DNA from: Candidatus Adiutrix sp.
GTDB lineage: Bacteria; Desulfobacterota; Desulfarculia; Adiutricales; Adiutricaceae
Direction of reading: 5' to 3'
Length of the DNA: 10,045 bases
NCBI GenBank assembly: GCA_031283395.1
Contig: JAITBV010000165.1
Coordinates: 1 to 10,045 of the forward strand
A model generated the notes under the pieces. It was not told where the DNA came from. It made no database searches and saw only the letters and a list, made by a program, of their open reading frames with translations. Shown here piece by piece: positions 1 to 7,233 of this stretch (the stretch's first letter is position 1; the number at the start of each line of letters is the position of its first letter). A program made the translations under genes and the position numbers.

Positions 1-597
1 TTATTCTACGATTTTGAAGGGTTTGTCCAACTGCACCGATTTGGTCTGGTCCAGGTTGTCGGTCAGGGTGACCCGCATGACGTAGGAGCCGGCCGGCAGG
101 CACTGGAGGCCGATGGTCATGACCAGCATGGTCTCGGTGCTGCAAGTGCGGTAGTCGCTTTGCTCGTAAGGCCCCAGGTTTTTCTGGCCGCCAAGCACCC
201 GGCCGGCGGCGTCCAGGATATCAAAGGCGCCGATAATGGAATATTTGTAGGTCTCGCCAGTTTTGACCTGGGTGAAACCTATGGGTTCGCAATACAGGAT
301 CAGGGGTTCCGGAGCTTTGAAGTCTTGACCTTCCTTGGGGTGGTAGGTGCCGAAATTGTCAGGCTGGTCAGTGACGAAGGCCACGTTGCGGACGCCCAAG
401 GGGGCCCGGCGCCATATTTCCTCCTGGGCCGCCCACAGGGCGTCCAGGGCTCCGATGTGATCCCCGCTTTGATAGGCCGAGCCGGCTTGGGCCAGGTTGG
501 TGGAAACCGTGTCCTGGGCGGCCAGGGGGGGAGGACCGGTCAGTACGGTCAGGACGGCCAGGACGGCCAGGGCCGAAAAATTCGTTTTTTTCGCCAT
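1..597 (-). CDS. Exported protein of unknown function
   Basis: I do not recognise the family. The protein (198 residues from the ATG at 597) begins with a typical Sec signal peptide: basic MAKK, a hydrophobic Ala/Leu/Val core, and a likely cleavage site after PPPLAAQ, so it should be periplasmic or secreted. The mature part has an alpha-rich start (SGDHIGALDALWAAQEE) and a beta-rich second half. That half ends in PAGSYVMRVTLTDN and PFKIVE, which resembles the last strands of an immunoglobulin-like sandwich; the fold is my inference. A TTG nine bases upstream (606) is in frame, but the AAAGG Shine-Dalgarno sits only about 3 nt from it; from the ATG it is about 12 nt away, so ATG is preferred with some doubt. 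The stop is TAA. The gene has its own promoter and is divergent from the lipoprotein gene. Two cysteines in the mature half (LYCEP, RTCST) plus one in LQCLP could form a disulfide. Confidence 0.75.
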   Translation of the reverse strand: MAKKTNFSALAVLAVLTVLTGPPPLAAQDTVSTNLAQAGSAYQSGDHIGALDALWAAQEEIWRRAPLGVRNVAFVTDQPDNFGTYHPKEGQDFKAPEPLILYCEPIGFTQVKTGETYKYSIIGAFDILDAAGRVLGGQKNLGPYEQSDYRTCSTETMLVMTIGLQCLPAGSYVMRVTLTDNLDQTKSVQLDKPFKIVE

Positions 598-635
598 CTT
601 GTTCAAACACCTTTCTTAAGGGGCCACTTTCTGTT

Positions 636-665
636 ATTATACACCAAATATTCGTTTTCTGACAA
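636..665 (-). promoter_or_regulatory. Sigma70-type promoter of the exported-protein gene
   Basis: Read on the minus strand, a -35 TTGTCA (665-660, five of six consensus bases) is followed by an 18-nt spacer and a perfect -10 TATAAT (641-636). Transcription would start near 629, giving a leader of about 30 nt before the ATG at 597. Confidence 0.7.
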
Positions 666-766
666 CGAAATTTGCCCGGAGAAGGAGCCGGTGAGATGCC
701 CTCAGGGTAATAAGCCTGAGAGCTACCCTTTATATCCGGTGTTTACGACACGAAATTTGCCCGGAG
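665..766 (+). repeat. 17-bp direct repeat pair carrying a Shine-Dalgarno
   Basis: ACGAAATTTGCCCGGAG occurs exactly twice, at 665-681 and 750-766, 85 bp apart. The second copy supplies the GGAGG (763-767) that serves the lipoprotein start codon at 776. The first copy is followed by AAGGAG and, 8 nt later, an ATG (696) that opens a four-codon reading frame ending in TAA (710). The DNA between copies can form two competing hairpins: CTCAGG 701-706 with CCTGAG 715-720, or AGGGTA 704-709 with TACCCT 724-729. The first copy also overlaps the -35 box of the divergent promoter. A duplication of the translation-initiation region is the simplest reading. Confidence 0.8.
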
Positions 767-775
767 GTCCTGGTT

Positions 776-1639
776 ATGTCCCAGCGCCGCGTCAAGGTTC
801 CCCATATGGCGGCCCTTTCGGTCCTGACTTTTTTGGTCGCGGCCTGCGCCGGCCCTTTCGGCGGCAGGCCGGCCCCCCTTATGAATTTCAATGAAACGGC
901 CCTGAAACAGGGCCAGGGGGCGATCCTGGTACATGTCGTTGACCGGGGCAGCCTTTTGGCCACCCGCTGGCAGAGGCTGGATAATCCCCGTAAACGCCAG
1001 AACTTCACGGTTTATCATTCCGGCCGGCATCGTTCATTCGACCGGCTGGACATTTATGATGTAGTCCTGGTCGAGCCTGGCACTTACGCCCTCTATTCCG
1101 TTTTCAGCGATTGCGATGAGGGTTTGCGGCCGGCTTCGACCGACTGGGATGAGACTTGGCGGGAAAATGTGGCCAGCCGTCTGGGCCAGGTGTCCCGCCA
1201 TAAAGTTTACAAGCCCGGCGGCGGCGGTTCCACAGGGGGCTTGGGCATCTGGGGCGGCTCAGGCGGTCATTTTGGAGTGGGTTTGGGCTTGGGCTTCGCC
1301 CCGGGCGAGCCGGTGGCTGTTTGCAACCTCCTCACCGAAGGGGTCCGCCAAGGGCGGGCCCTCTTGGCCACGGTCACGATCAAGCCCGGTGAACTGGTCT
1401 ATGCCGGGGAATTGGAATTCGCCTTCGCCGCTGACAGCCGCTGCGATACCTCCGGAAACTGGTTGACCGAGAATGAAACCAGGCAATACTGCGGCGCCGA
1501 CTGGGCCAGGCTGGCCGTCACCGATCGATTCAGTGAGCGGGCCCGGCCTTTCATTGAGAAGAACCTGGGGGCCGACGCCCTGCGACGGACCGTGGTCCGA
1601 TTGGCCGAACCCGGCTCCGCCGTAACTGTCCGCCACTGA
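776..1639 (+). CDS. Lipoprotein of unknown function
   Basis: The 287-residue protein has a lipoprotein signal: a basic start, a hydrophobic stretch (ALSVLTFLVAAC) and a VAAC lipobox with the acylated cysteine at residue 24. It should be anchored to the outer or inner membrane and face the periplasm. After the signal come a segment with repeated beta-strand character (GAILVHVVDRG, then YDVVLVEPGTYALYSVF around residues 93-110), a glycine-rich linker at about 147-180, and a C-terminal part with two further cysteines. The VxxEPGxYxLY pattern resembles small lipoprotein domains that end a beta-sheet with a 'PGxY' turn, but I cannot name the family. The start is well supported by GGAGG 8 nt upstream. 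The nitroreductase gene follows after 24 nt and probably shares the transcript. Confidence 0.8.
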   Translation: MSQRRVKVPHMAALSVLTFLVAACAGPFGGRPAPLMNFNETALKQGQGAILVHVVDRGSLLATRWQRLDNPRKRQNFTVYHSGRHRSFDRLDIYDVVLVEPGTYALYSVFSDCDEGLRPASTDWDETWRENVASRLGQVSRHKVYKPGGGGSTGGLGIWGGSGGHFGVGLGLGFAPGEPVAVCNLLTEGVRQGRALLATVTIKPGELVYAGELEFAFAADSRCDTSGNWLTENETRQYCGADWARLAVTDRFSERARPFIEKNLGADALRRTVVRLAEPGSAVTVRH

Positions 1640-1663
1640 ATGAATTTATAGGAGAGCCCTTCC

Positions 1664-2197
1664 ATGAACGATTTCCTGGAATTGGCCGCCGCGCGCCAGA
1701 GTTGCCGCAATTTTGCCGACCGGCCGGTGGAACATGAAAAGCTGGTCAAATGCGTGGAGGCCGCCCGTCTGTCCCCTTCGGCCTGTAATTCCCAGCCCTG
1801 GAGTTTCGTGGTGGTGGAAGACCCCGCCCTGGTGCCCGAAGTGGCCAAATGCTCTCAGCAGTTGGGCGTAAACGAATACATCGCGGGAGCCCGGGCCTTC
1901 ATTGTGGTGCTGGAGGAACACGCCGTCCTCATGCCCAAGTTGCGGGCTTTCCTTGACAGCCAGTATTTCGCCAGGAGCGATTTGGGCGGAGCCTTGCTCA
2001 GCCTGTGCTTGGAGGCTGAATCCGTGGGCCTGGGCACCTGCATTCTGGGCCTTTACAACCGGGAAAGGCTGTGTGAACTGCTGAATATTCCCCTGGAAAA
2101 ACAGTTCGCCGGGCTGGTGGCCGTGGGTTATCCGGCCGACCCAAAAACCCGGGAGAAAGTCCGCAAGCCTTTGGAGAGCATCGTCCGCTACGTCTGA
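1664..2197 (+). CDS. Nitroreductase-family FMN flavoprotein
   Basis: This is a 177-residue protein of the nitroreductase superfamily, which uses FMN and NAD(P)H to reduce nitro compounds, quinones or other substrates in the cytoplasm. The visible family marks are the N-terminal phosphate-binding ARQSCRNF (R11, S13, R15), SPSACNSQPWSFVVV at 37-51 with the FMN-contacting N42 and Q44, the SVGLGTC helix start near 120-126, and VAVGYP at 152-157. The length matches the short single-domain members found in anaerobes. GGAGAG at 1651-1656 lies 7 nt before the ATG. It is rich in cysteine for this family (C14, C30, C41, C63, C115, C126, C137), which is unremarkable in an anaerobe. The substrate cannot be read from the sequence, and the lipoprotein upstream gives no functional clue. 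It ends in TGA and converges on the nuclease gene. Confidence 0.88.
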   Translation: MNDFLELAAARQSCRNFADRPVEHEKLVKCVEAARLSPSACNSQPWSFVVVEDPALVPEVAKCSQQLGVNEYIAGARAFIVVLEEHAVLMPKLRAFLDSQYFARSDLGGALLSLCLEAESVGLGTCILGLYNRERLCELLNIPLEKQFAGLVAVGYPADPKTREKVRKPLESIVRYV

Positions 2198-2220
2198 GGG
2201 CCAAGGCGGGCCAAGGCCCT
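2197..2220. terminator. Weak hairpin between convergent genes
   Basis: AGGGCC (2197-2202) pairs with GGCCCT (2215-2220) and the loop can form a small GGC/GCC helix. It lies directly after the nitroreductase stop codon and is followed by AAAATTTT rather than a clean T run. It may reduce read-through between the convergent genes, but it is not a textbook terminator. Confidence 0.3.
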
Positions 2221-2235
2221 AAAATTTTCACCGTC

Positions 2236-3861
2236 CTATATTGAGGGGCCATCGACCCCGGGGGCGGACATCAATAGGCTTTCGGCCTGTTCCAGATATT
2301 GCTCCAAAAGAGCCAGCCGGTCCGGGGCCAGGGTTCCGGCGGCCGGGGCCCGGTCGCGCAGGCGGTCCAGCCGGTTCAGGAAGCTGTCGGCCAGGGTCGG
2401 GTCTGCTAGGGAGAGTTCGGCCGGCGGAGCGGCCTCCAGAATCTGGCCGGCCGTATCCTCGGCCAGGGCCGCGTAGCTGAGCCAGTGGGGAATGTGGAAG
2501 CGGACCTCGGGGAAGGTCGTTCGGGCCAACTCCTGGAAGTCCCGGGTGCTGGCCGCCTCTCCGTGGATCAGATTGACCGTGAGGCCGGGTTTGGCTTGAG
2601 GGGCCAGCCAAGCCAGGAGTTCGGCCTGGTCGGCGTGGCCTGAAAAGCCGCCTATGGTGTGGATCTGAGCCTCGACCCGCACCGCTTCCCGGAATATTTT
2701 CACCACTTGGCCGCCCTCCACCAGGCGGCGGCCGATGGTGCCCTGGGCCTGGAAGCCCACGAAGACGACATGGCAGTTTGGCCGCCAAAGGTTATGTTTG
2801 AGATGGTGGAGAATGCGGCCGGCGTTTGCCATGCCGCTGCCGGCCATGATCAGGGCCGAGCCGGGAATGTCGTTTAGAGATTGGCTTTCCTCGGCGTTCC
2901 TGGTCAGGCGCAGGGTCGGCAGAAGCTGTCCGTCCCGCCACCGGTTCAGGAAGTCTTGGCTGTCCTGGTCGAAGAGGTTCTGGTGGTCGCCGTAGATGCT
3001 TAAGGCGGCCGAGGCCAGGGGCGAATCAAGGATGATGGGCAACTCGCGGGGCAGGCGGTCCTCGTGCCAGGCCCGGGCCAGCAGTAGGAGTATTTCCTGG
3101 GTCCGCTCCACGGCGAAAGCCGGGATGAGTATTTTGCCCTTTTCCCGCCAAGCCGTGTTTATGACCGCCAGCAGTTCCTCCACCGAAGGCCCAAGGTCCT
3201 TGTGGCGGCGGTTGCCGTAGGTGGTTTCCATGAAAATGGTGTCGGCCGGGGGCGGGGTGGCCGGTGGTGGCATGAGGAGCTGGCTGGCCCGGCCGAGGTC
3301 GCCGGAAAAGGCCACCCGGATCGGGCGTCCGTTTTCCAGGGCGGTGAAATGGGCTCCGGCGGCGCCGAGGATGTGCCCGGCCGGCGTCAGGCGCAGGGTC
3401 AGGCCGGGGACGATTTCATGGTCGGTGTTGAAATCCAGGGGGGTGAGTCTGGTCATGGCCCGGCGGGCATCGTCCTCGCCATAGAGTGGCTCCACCGCGC
3501 GCCGGCCCTGGCGCCTGTTCTTGCGGCTTTTCCAGAGCGCCTCATGTTCCTGGATGTGGGCCGCGTCCAGCCACAATATTTTCAACAGGTCGCAGGTGGC
3601 CGGGCTGGCGTGGACCGGGCCGCCGTATCCGGCCTTGACCAGGCGGGGAACCAGCCCCGAGTGATCCATATGGGCGTGGGTCAGCACCAGGGCATCCAGG
3701 GCCGCCGGCTCGTGGGGTCTGGTGTCGAAGTTGCGCAATTCCGTCTGGCGCCCGCCCTGAAATAGTCCGCAGTCCAAAAGAACTTTGGCCCCGCCGGCCA
3801 TCTCCAGCCGGAAACATGACCCGGTCACCGTGCCCACCGCCCCCAAGGCCTTGATTTTCAC
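2236..3861 (-). CDS. Beta-CASP metallo-beta-lactamase RNA nuclease
   Basis: The 541-residue protein is a metallo-beta-lactamase-fold nuclease of the beta-CASP group (relatives of CPSF73/Ysh1 and bacterial YsiE-like exonucleases), expected to cleave RNA in the cytoplasm with two zinc ions. Visible motifs: HAHMDH at 62-67, GHILGA with H163, FSGDLG with D188, then the beta-CASP motifs A (E211 in METTYG), B (GSGMANAGRILHH, 341-353) and C (FSGHAD, H409), with IHGE at 433-436. A C-terminal extension of about 75 residues after position 465 is Ala/Leu-rich, predicted helical, and not part of the core. The start is a GTG at 3861 with GGGG 6 nt upstream; the motif order leaves no missing N-terminus. 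A strong promoter precedes it. The stop codon is TAG, notable in a genome encoding tRNA-Pyl; read-through would add only 15 residues before a second TAG. Confidence 0.92.
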   Translation of the reverse strand: MKIKALGAVGTVTGSCFRLEMAGGAKVLLDCGLFQGGRQTELRNFDTRPHEPAALDALVLTHAHMDHSGLVPRLVKAGYGGPVHASPATCDLLKILWLDAAHIQEHEALWKSRKNRRQGRRAVEPLYGEDDARRAMTRLTPLDFNTDHEIVPGLTLRLTPAGHILGAAGAHFTALENGRPIRVAFSGDLGRASQLLMPPPATPPPADTIFMETTYGNRRHKDLGPSVEELLAVINTAWREKGKILIPAFAVERTQEILLLLARAWHEDRLPRELPIILDSPLASAALSIYGDHQNLFDQDSQDFLNRWRDGQLLPTLRLTRNAEESQSLNDIPGSALIMAGSGMANAGRILHHLKHNLWRPNCHVVFVGFQAQGTIGRRLVEGGQVVKIFREAVRVEAQIHTIGGFSGHADQAELLAWLAPQAKPGLTVNLIHGEAASTRDFQELARTTFPEVRFHIPHWLSYAALAEDTAGQILEAAPPAELSLADPTLADSFLNRLDRLRDRAPAAGTLAPDRLALLEQYLEQAESLLMSAPGVDGPSI

Positions 3862-3905
3862 TGTTCGCCCCGTATATCGACAAATTCCTGGAATTAGACC
3901 CAGTG

Positions 3906-3934
3906 ATTTTAAGAAGTTTTCCGCGACCTGTCAA
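3906..3934 (-). promoter_or_regulatory. Strong sigma70-type promoter of the nuclease gene
   Basis: On the minus strand a perfect -35 TTGACA (3934-3929) is followed by a 17-nt spacer and a -10 TAAAAT (3911-3906, five of six). The start would be near 3899, leaving a leader of about 38 nt to the GTG at 3861. Confidence 0.75.
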
Positions 3935-4000
3935 TGCCTCGACCAGTGAGGTCCCTTTTCGGGCCGATTTTCGCGCCAGACCCGGGCCTTGATAATTTTC

Positions 4001-4030
4001 TTGCCTGAGAATCATGGTTTATGCTAAATT
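4001..4030 (+). promoter_or_regulatory. Possible weak promoter toward the chemoreceptor
   Basis: TTGCCT (4001-4006), an 18-nt spacer and TAAATT (4025-4030) give four of six matches at each box. No sigma28 or sigma54 chemotaxis-type promoter was convincing in 3862-4145. If used, transcription would start only a few bases before the first terminator-like hairpin, which argues against it. Confidence 0.25.
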
Positions 4031-4039
4031 AAATCAATC

Positions 4040-4067
4040 CACCTTAAAGGTGTTTTGTTTCTTTTTT
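4040..4067 (+). terminator. Small hairpin followed by a T-tract
   Basis: CACCT (4040-4044) pairs with AGGTG (4048-4052) around a TAA loop, followed at once by TTTTGTTTCTTTTTT (4053-4067). The form is that of a short intrinsic terminator, but no plus-strand gene lies upstream, so its purpose is unclear; it might act in a chemoreceptor leader. Confidence 0.4.
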
Positions 4068-4075
4068 CCACCGAG

Positions 4076-4115
4076 GGCCTATATTTTTGGGATAAGGCCT
4101 TCAGTTTTCTTTTTT
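4076..4115 (+). terminator. Second hairpin with T-tract before the chemoreceptor
   Basis: GGCCTAT (4076-4082) pairs with ATAAGGCC (4092-4099) with one bulged A, and TTTTCTTTTTT follows at 4105-4115. The 5-nt gap between stem and T-tract weakens it as a terminator. It lies 30 nt upstream of the chemoreceptor start. Confidence 0.35.
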
Positions 4116-4145
4116 AACTTCATTGATATTGGCAAGGTGTGACAC

Positions 4146-6098
4146 ATGAAACTGGGAACCAAAATCATTCTGGGCTTCGTGATGACGAACGTCATCTATT
4201 TCGCCCTCCTGACAGCCATCTTCGTGCTTGTCCAGCCTTTGAGGGCCAGCTCCGATGTTTTGAATAAGTTTGTTTTGACTGCTTTCGGCACCTCCGACGA
4301 GATCCGCTATCAAATGGAGAGCCAGCGTTCGTCCATGAGGGCTTTTCTGGCCAGCCCCACCAACGACCGCAAGATATTCGACCTGTTGATCGCCAGCAAC
4401 AAGGAGACCGCCGGTCTTCTCCAGGAACTGGGCCGTCTTATAAACGCGCCGGAGGCCGGGATACTCCGGGTCCCGGAAATAACCGGCCGCTACCAGAAAA
4501 TTACGGGCATGTTCCAGGAATACACCTCCATGGCCATGGCCACCCCCGAGCGTCAGGATAAGATCCTTGACACCCGCACCGCTTTAGTGGCCGCTTTCGA
4601 TGAGACCCTTGAGGCCCTGGTCGAGGCCCTGAATACGGAAGTCGATATCTTTGAACAGGAAGCCCTGGAAGGGACTGACGCGGCTCACATCAAGCGGCGG
4701 GTCAGGCGCGTCCACGAACTCGGCACCTTGGTGAATCTCGCCAACGCCAGTTGTCTGGCTTTCAGCCGCGGCCTTCTCCGGAACAGCCAGGAACTTTTGG
4801 AGAACAGCCTGGCCCTGGCCCTTGATGTGGACAAGCGCCTGAAGTCCCTGCTCGTCGATACCCAGATCCCGGCGGTCCAGGCGACCCTGAACAAGGCCCT
4901 GAAGATCCAGAACGAGAGGTATGAGCCCAGCCTCAGGGCCACCCTGGACATGATGAAGATCGACGCCGAAGTCACGACAAAACGTAACTCCCTGGTCACC
5001 GCCCTGGTAGACGAGTGCGCCGGTTTGGCCGCGGCCGGTGAGGACATCGCCCACAAGGCCGCGGAGGACACCGCTTCGGCGGTCAATAAGATTGGCGGGA
5101 CCATGCTCATCGGGGCCTTTGTGGCTCTTTTGACCAGCCTGGTTTTATCGGTCTTGATGACCAAGGGCCTGATCCGGCACATTGACGGCATAGTTTCCAG
5201 CCTTTCGGAAAGCGCCGAGGAGGTGGACGGGGCCTCTTCGCAGCTCACCACCGCCTCCAACACCCTGGCCGAAGGGGCCACGGAAAACGCCGCCAGCCTG
5301 GAGGAAACCAGCGCGGCTCTGGAAGAATTCAGTTCCATGACCAAGCGCAACGCCGACAACGCCTCTGAGGGCAACGCCCTCATGACCCAGGCCACCCAGG
5401 CCGTTGATCAGGCCGAAAGTTCCATGGCTCAGGTCATCCGGGCCATGGAGGAGATTTCCATTTCCGGCAATGAGATAGGCAAGATAATCAAGACCATTGA
5501 CGAGATAGCCTTCCAGACCAATCTTCTGGCCTTGAACGCGGCGGTGGAGGCGGCCCGGGCCGGGGAGGCCGGGGCCGGTTTCGCGGTGGTGGCTGACGAG
5601 GTGCGCAACCTGGCCATCCGCTCGGCCGACGCGGCCAAGAACACGGCCGATTTGATCGCGGCCACCATTTCCAACATCAACTCCGGCTCGGAGATGGTCA
5701 ACGCCACGGCCGAGGCCTTCAAGACCGTCGGCTCCCACGCGGCCAAGGTTTCCGAATTGGTCTCGGAAGTGGCCGAAGCCTCCAAGGAGCAGAGCCTGGG
5801 CATCGGGCAGATCAGCACGGCCATGAACGAGATGGACAAGGTCACCCAGGGCAACGCCGCCTCGGCCGAGGAATCGGCCAGCGCGGCCGGCCAGTTGTCC
5901 ATTCAGGCCGGCAACCTTATGGCCGCGGTCAAAGACATAAGCATCTTGGTCCACGGAGCCGGGGGCGGCGGCCACCACTCCTCATCATCACGTCGCTTGA
6001 ATCCTCCCTCCCAATTCCGCTCGGCCCCGTCTGCTGGCGGAAAATCAGCCGCGGCCAACAAGGCTCTGCCCATGGATAACGACTTCGGAGACTTCTGA
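4146..6098 (+). CDS. Methyl-accepting chemotaxis protein
   Basis: This 650-residue transmembrane chemoreceptor senses an unknown signal and controls CheA kinase. Layout: TM1 at about 7-30, a periplasmic all-helical domain at about 31-316, TM2 at 317-338, then a cytoplasmic coiled-coil. The coil's highly conserved hairpin tip runs from [19 protein letters not shown] (456-474) into [13 protein letters not shown] (478-490). The periplasmic region is long, helical and almost free of beta-sheet, so it looks like a helical-bundle sensor rather than a Cache or PAS domain. A classical HAMP domain is not obvious after TM2. The C-terminus has a glycine/serine linker with HH and SSSS, then the acidic-aromatic tail DNDFGDF; it differs from the NWETF-type CheR pentapeptide but could be an analogous docking tail (inference). 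The start has AAGG 9 nt upstream. No che or flagellar genes adjoin it, so it is an orphan receptor. Confidence 0.95.
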   Translation: MKLGTKIILGFVMTNVIYFALLTAIFVLVQPLRASSDVLNKFVLTAFGTSDEIRYQMESQRSSMRAFLASPTNDRKIFDLLIASNKETAGLLQELGRLINAPEAGILRVPEITGRYQKITGMFQEYTSMAMATPERQDKILDTRTALVAAFDETLEALVEALNTEVDIFEQEALEGTDAAHIKRRVRRVHELGTLVNLANASCLAFSRGLLRNSQELLENSLALALDVDKRLKSLLVDTQIPAVQATLNKALKIQNERYEPSLRATLDMMKIDAEVTTKRNSLVTALVDECAGLAAAGEDIAHKAAEDTASAVNKIGGTMLIGAFVALLTSLVLSVLMTKGLIRHIDGIVSSLSESAEEVDGASSQLTTASNTLAEGATENAASLEETSAALEEFSSMTKRNADNASEGNALMTQATQAVDQAESSMAQVIRAMEEISISGNEIGKIIKTIDEIAFQTNLLALNAAVEAARAGEAGAGFAVVADEVRNLAIRSADAAKNTADLIAATISNINSGSEMVNATAEAFKTVGSHAAKVSELVSEVAEASKEQSLGIGQISTAMNEMDKVTQGNAASAEESASAAGQLSIQAGNLMAAVKDISILVHGAGGGGHHSSSSRRLNPPSQFRSAPSAGGKSAAANKALPMDNDFGDF

Positions 6099-6122
6099 GA
6101 GGGGAGTCGACAAAACAGAGGC

Positions 6123-6150
6123 GCCCGGCTTTCAATTATGGAAGCCGGGC
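6123..6150 (-). terminator. Terminator hairpin overlapping the end of pylB
   Basis: A 9-bp perfect GC-rich stem, GCCCGGCTT at 6123-6131 with AAGCCGGGC at 6142-6150, has the pylB stop codon TAA (6138-6136) in its loop. On the minus strand it is followed by GCCTC and then TGTTTTG, a modest T-rich stretch. It also lies just after the chemoreceptor stop, so it may work in both directions. It implies that pylB is the last gene of its transcript. Confidence 0.65.
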
Positions 6151-7227
6151 TCGGGCCAGGATTTTCAGGCGGCGGCGGTAATCTTCGGCTGTGGCGGCCT
6201 TCAACCCCAGCTCATTCAGAACAGGCCTCACGCCGGCCAGGCTGCGGGCTTGATTGTCGATGTCCAGTTCCGCTTGGGCCACCCCGGCCAGGCCGTGCCC
6301 GGCCGGCACCAGGGAGGTTATGACGTCAGCTCCGGCTTGGAGGCGGTCCCTCAGGCCGGCTAGGCCTTCAACATCCAGGGAGGCCGGGATGAGGGCTTCG
6401 GGCCGGGTCAGGCGCAGGACGGCGATCAAGTCCAGTTCCCGCCTCCGGGCCTCTCCGGGCGAAGGGGCCGGCGTCCATAGACCGGGCGGGGTTCCAGCCG
6501 CTTCCGGGGGTGGCATATAGGCCATACCCCTCACCTGTTCCGCTCCCAATTCCATCATGGCCAGGACCGAGTCGGCCAGGTCGGCCGCGCTCTCGCCCGC
6601 TCCGCACAAGACCCCTTCCTCCACCAATAGCCCTTTCGTCCGGGCCGCCAGCTTGGCGGACCAGCGCCGGTCATAGCTCTGGCCCGGCCTGAGCCGGCTG
6701 AATAGCCCCCTGTTGTGGGTTTCCTGGTAACAAGCGTACCAGGTCGCCCCGGCTTTCCGGTAAGCCGTCAAAGCTTCATCTTCGGCCACCCCCGGGGAAA
6801 CCATGACCGGGAGCCCGGTCACCCGGGCCACCTGGCGGATGAGTTCGGCTGTTTCCCTGAAAAAATCCGGCTGGTCGGCCTTTTGGTCTTCGCCCAGGGT
6901 CAGGTCGATAAGATTGACGCCCTGGGAGGCCAAATCCCGGGCCGCGGCCAGAATCTCCGGTTGGGAGAGGCGATAGCGCCGGGCCAGGGGGTTGTCGCGG
7001 CGGAAGGCGCAGAAGCGGCAGGCGTTGCGGCAGAAAGTGCCAATATAGACAAAGCCGTAGGTGTGGATGAGATCTCCGCTGTGGCGGGCCCTCTGGGCCC
7101 GGGCCGCGGTTTGGACTTCAGCCCGTTCTTCCGGCCGGGTCAGGCTCAAAAGGGTGACAAGGTCGGTCCTGGTCGGGGCGGACCCGGCCAGGATCCGGGA
7201 CAGAAGGGCGGTCAGGGGCCGAGCCAT
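6136..7227 (-). CDS. pylB: PylB, methylornithine synthase (radical SAM)
   Basis: PylB is the first enzyme of pyrrolysine biosynthesis: a radical-SAM mutase that rearranges L-lysine to (3R)-3-methyl-D-ornithine using a [4Fe-4S] cluster, in the cytoplasm. The cluster motif CRNACRFC gives C66, C70 and C73 (CX3CX2C), preceded by HTYGFVYIGTF and followed by RRYRLS. Further PylB marks are IDLTLGED (107-114), MVSPGV (142-147), CYQETHN (166-172), RLRPGQSYD (178-186) and IPASLDVEG (280-288), the last being the substrate-contacting strand in known PylB. The length (363) is normal. Biotin synthase and HydE are related, but these motifs fit PylB better. The ATG is 6 nt after the pylSc stop with only a weak Shine-Dalgarno, so translation is probably coupled. 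pylC and pylD do not follow; a terminator does. Confidence 0.93.
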   Translation of the reverse strand: MARPLTALLSRILAGSAPTRTDLVTLLSLTRPEERAEVQTAARAQRARHSGDLIHTYGFVYIGTFCRNACRFCAFRRDNPLARRYRLSQPEILAAARDLASQGVNLIDLTLGEDQKADQPDFFRETAELIRQVARVTGLPVMVSPGVAEDEALTAYRKAGATWYACYQETHNRGLFSRLRPGQSYDRRWSAKLAARTKGLLVEEGVLCGAGESAADLADSVLAMMELGAEQVRGMAYMPPPEAAGTPPGLWTPAPSPGEARRRELDLIAVLRLTRPEALIPASLDVEGLAGLRDRLQAGADVITSLVPAGHGLAGVAQAELDIDNQARSLAGVRPVLNELGLKAATAEDYRRRLKILARARLP

Positions 7228-7233
7228 GCCGGT

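Noticed and set aside
696..740. TPP-riboswitch-like text (CTGAGA then ACCCTTT) before the lipoprotein
   Set aside because: The required flanking TPP signatures (the CCTGATC and GCG-AGGGA parts) are absent and no thiamine gene follows.
160..894. A 244-codon plus-strand frame across the exported-protein gene and promoter
   Set aside because: It runs through the divergent promoters and the complement of a gene with a good signal peptide, and its product has no coherent composition.
5145..5978. Long minus-strand frames inside the chemoreceptor and opposite the pyl genes
   Set aside because: They are shadows of GC-rich genes: low-complexity Gly/Arg/Ala products, no ribosome-binding sites and no recognisable domains.
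6136..7227. PylB gene read as biotin synthase or HydE
   Set aside because: The IPASLDVEG and YQETHN motifs and the adjacent pylSc and pylSn genes fit PylB specifically.
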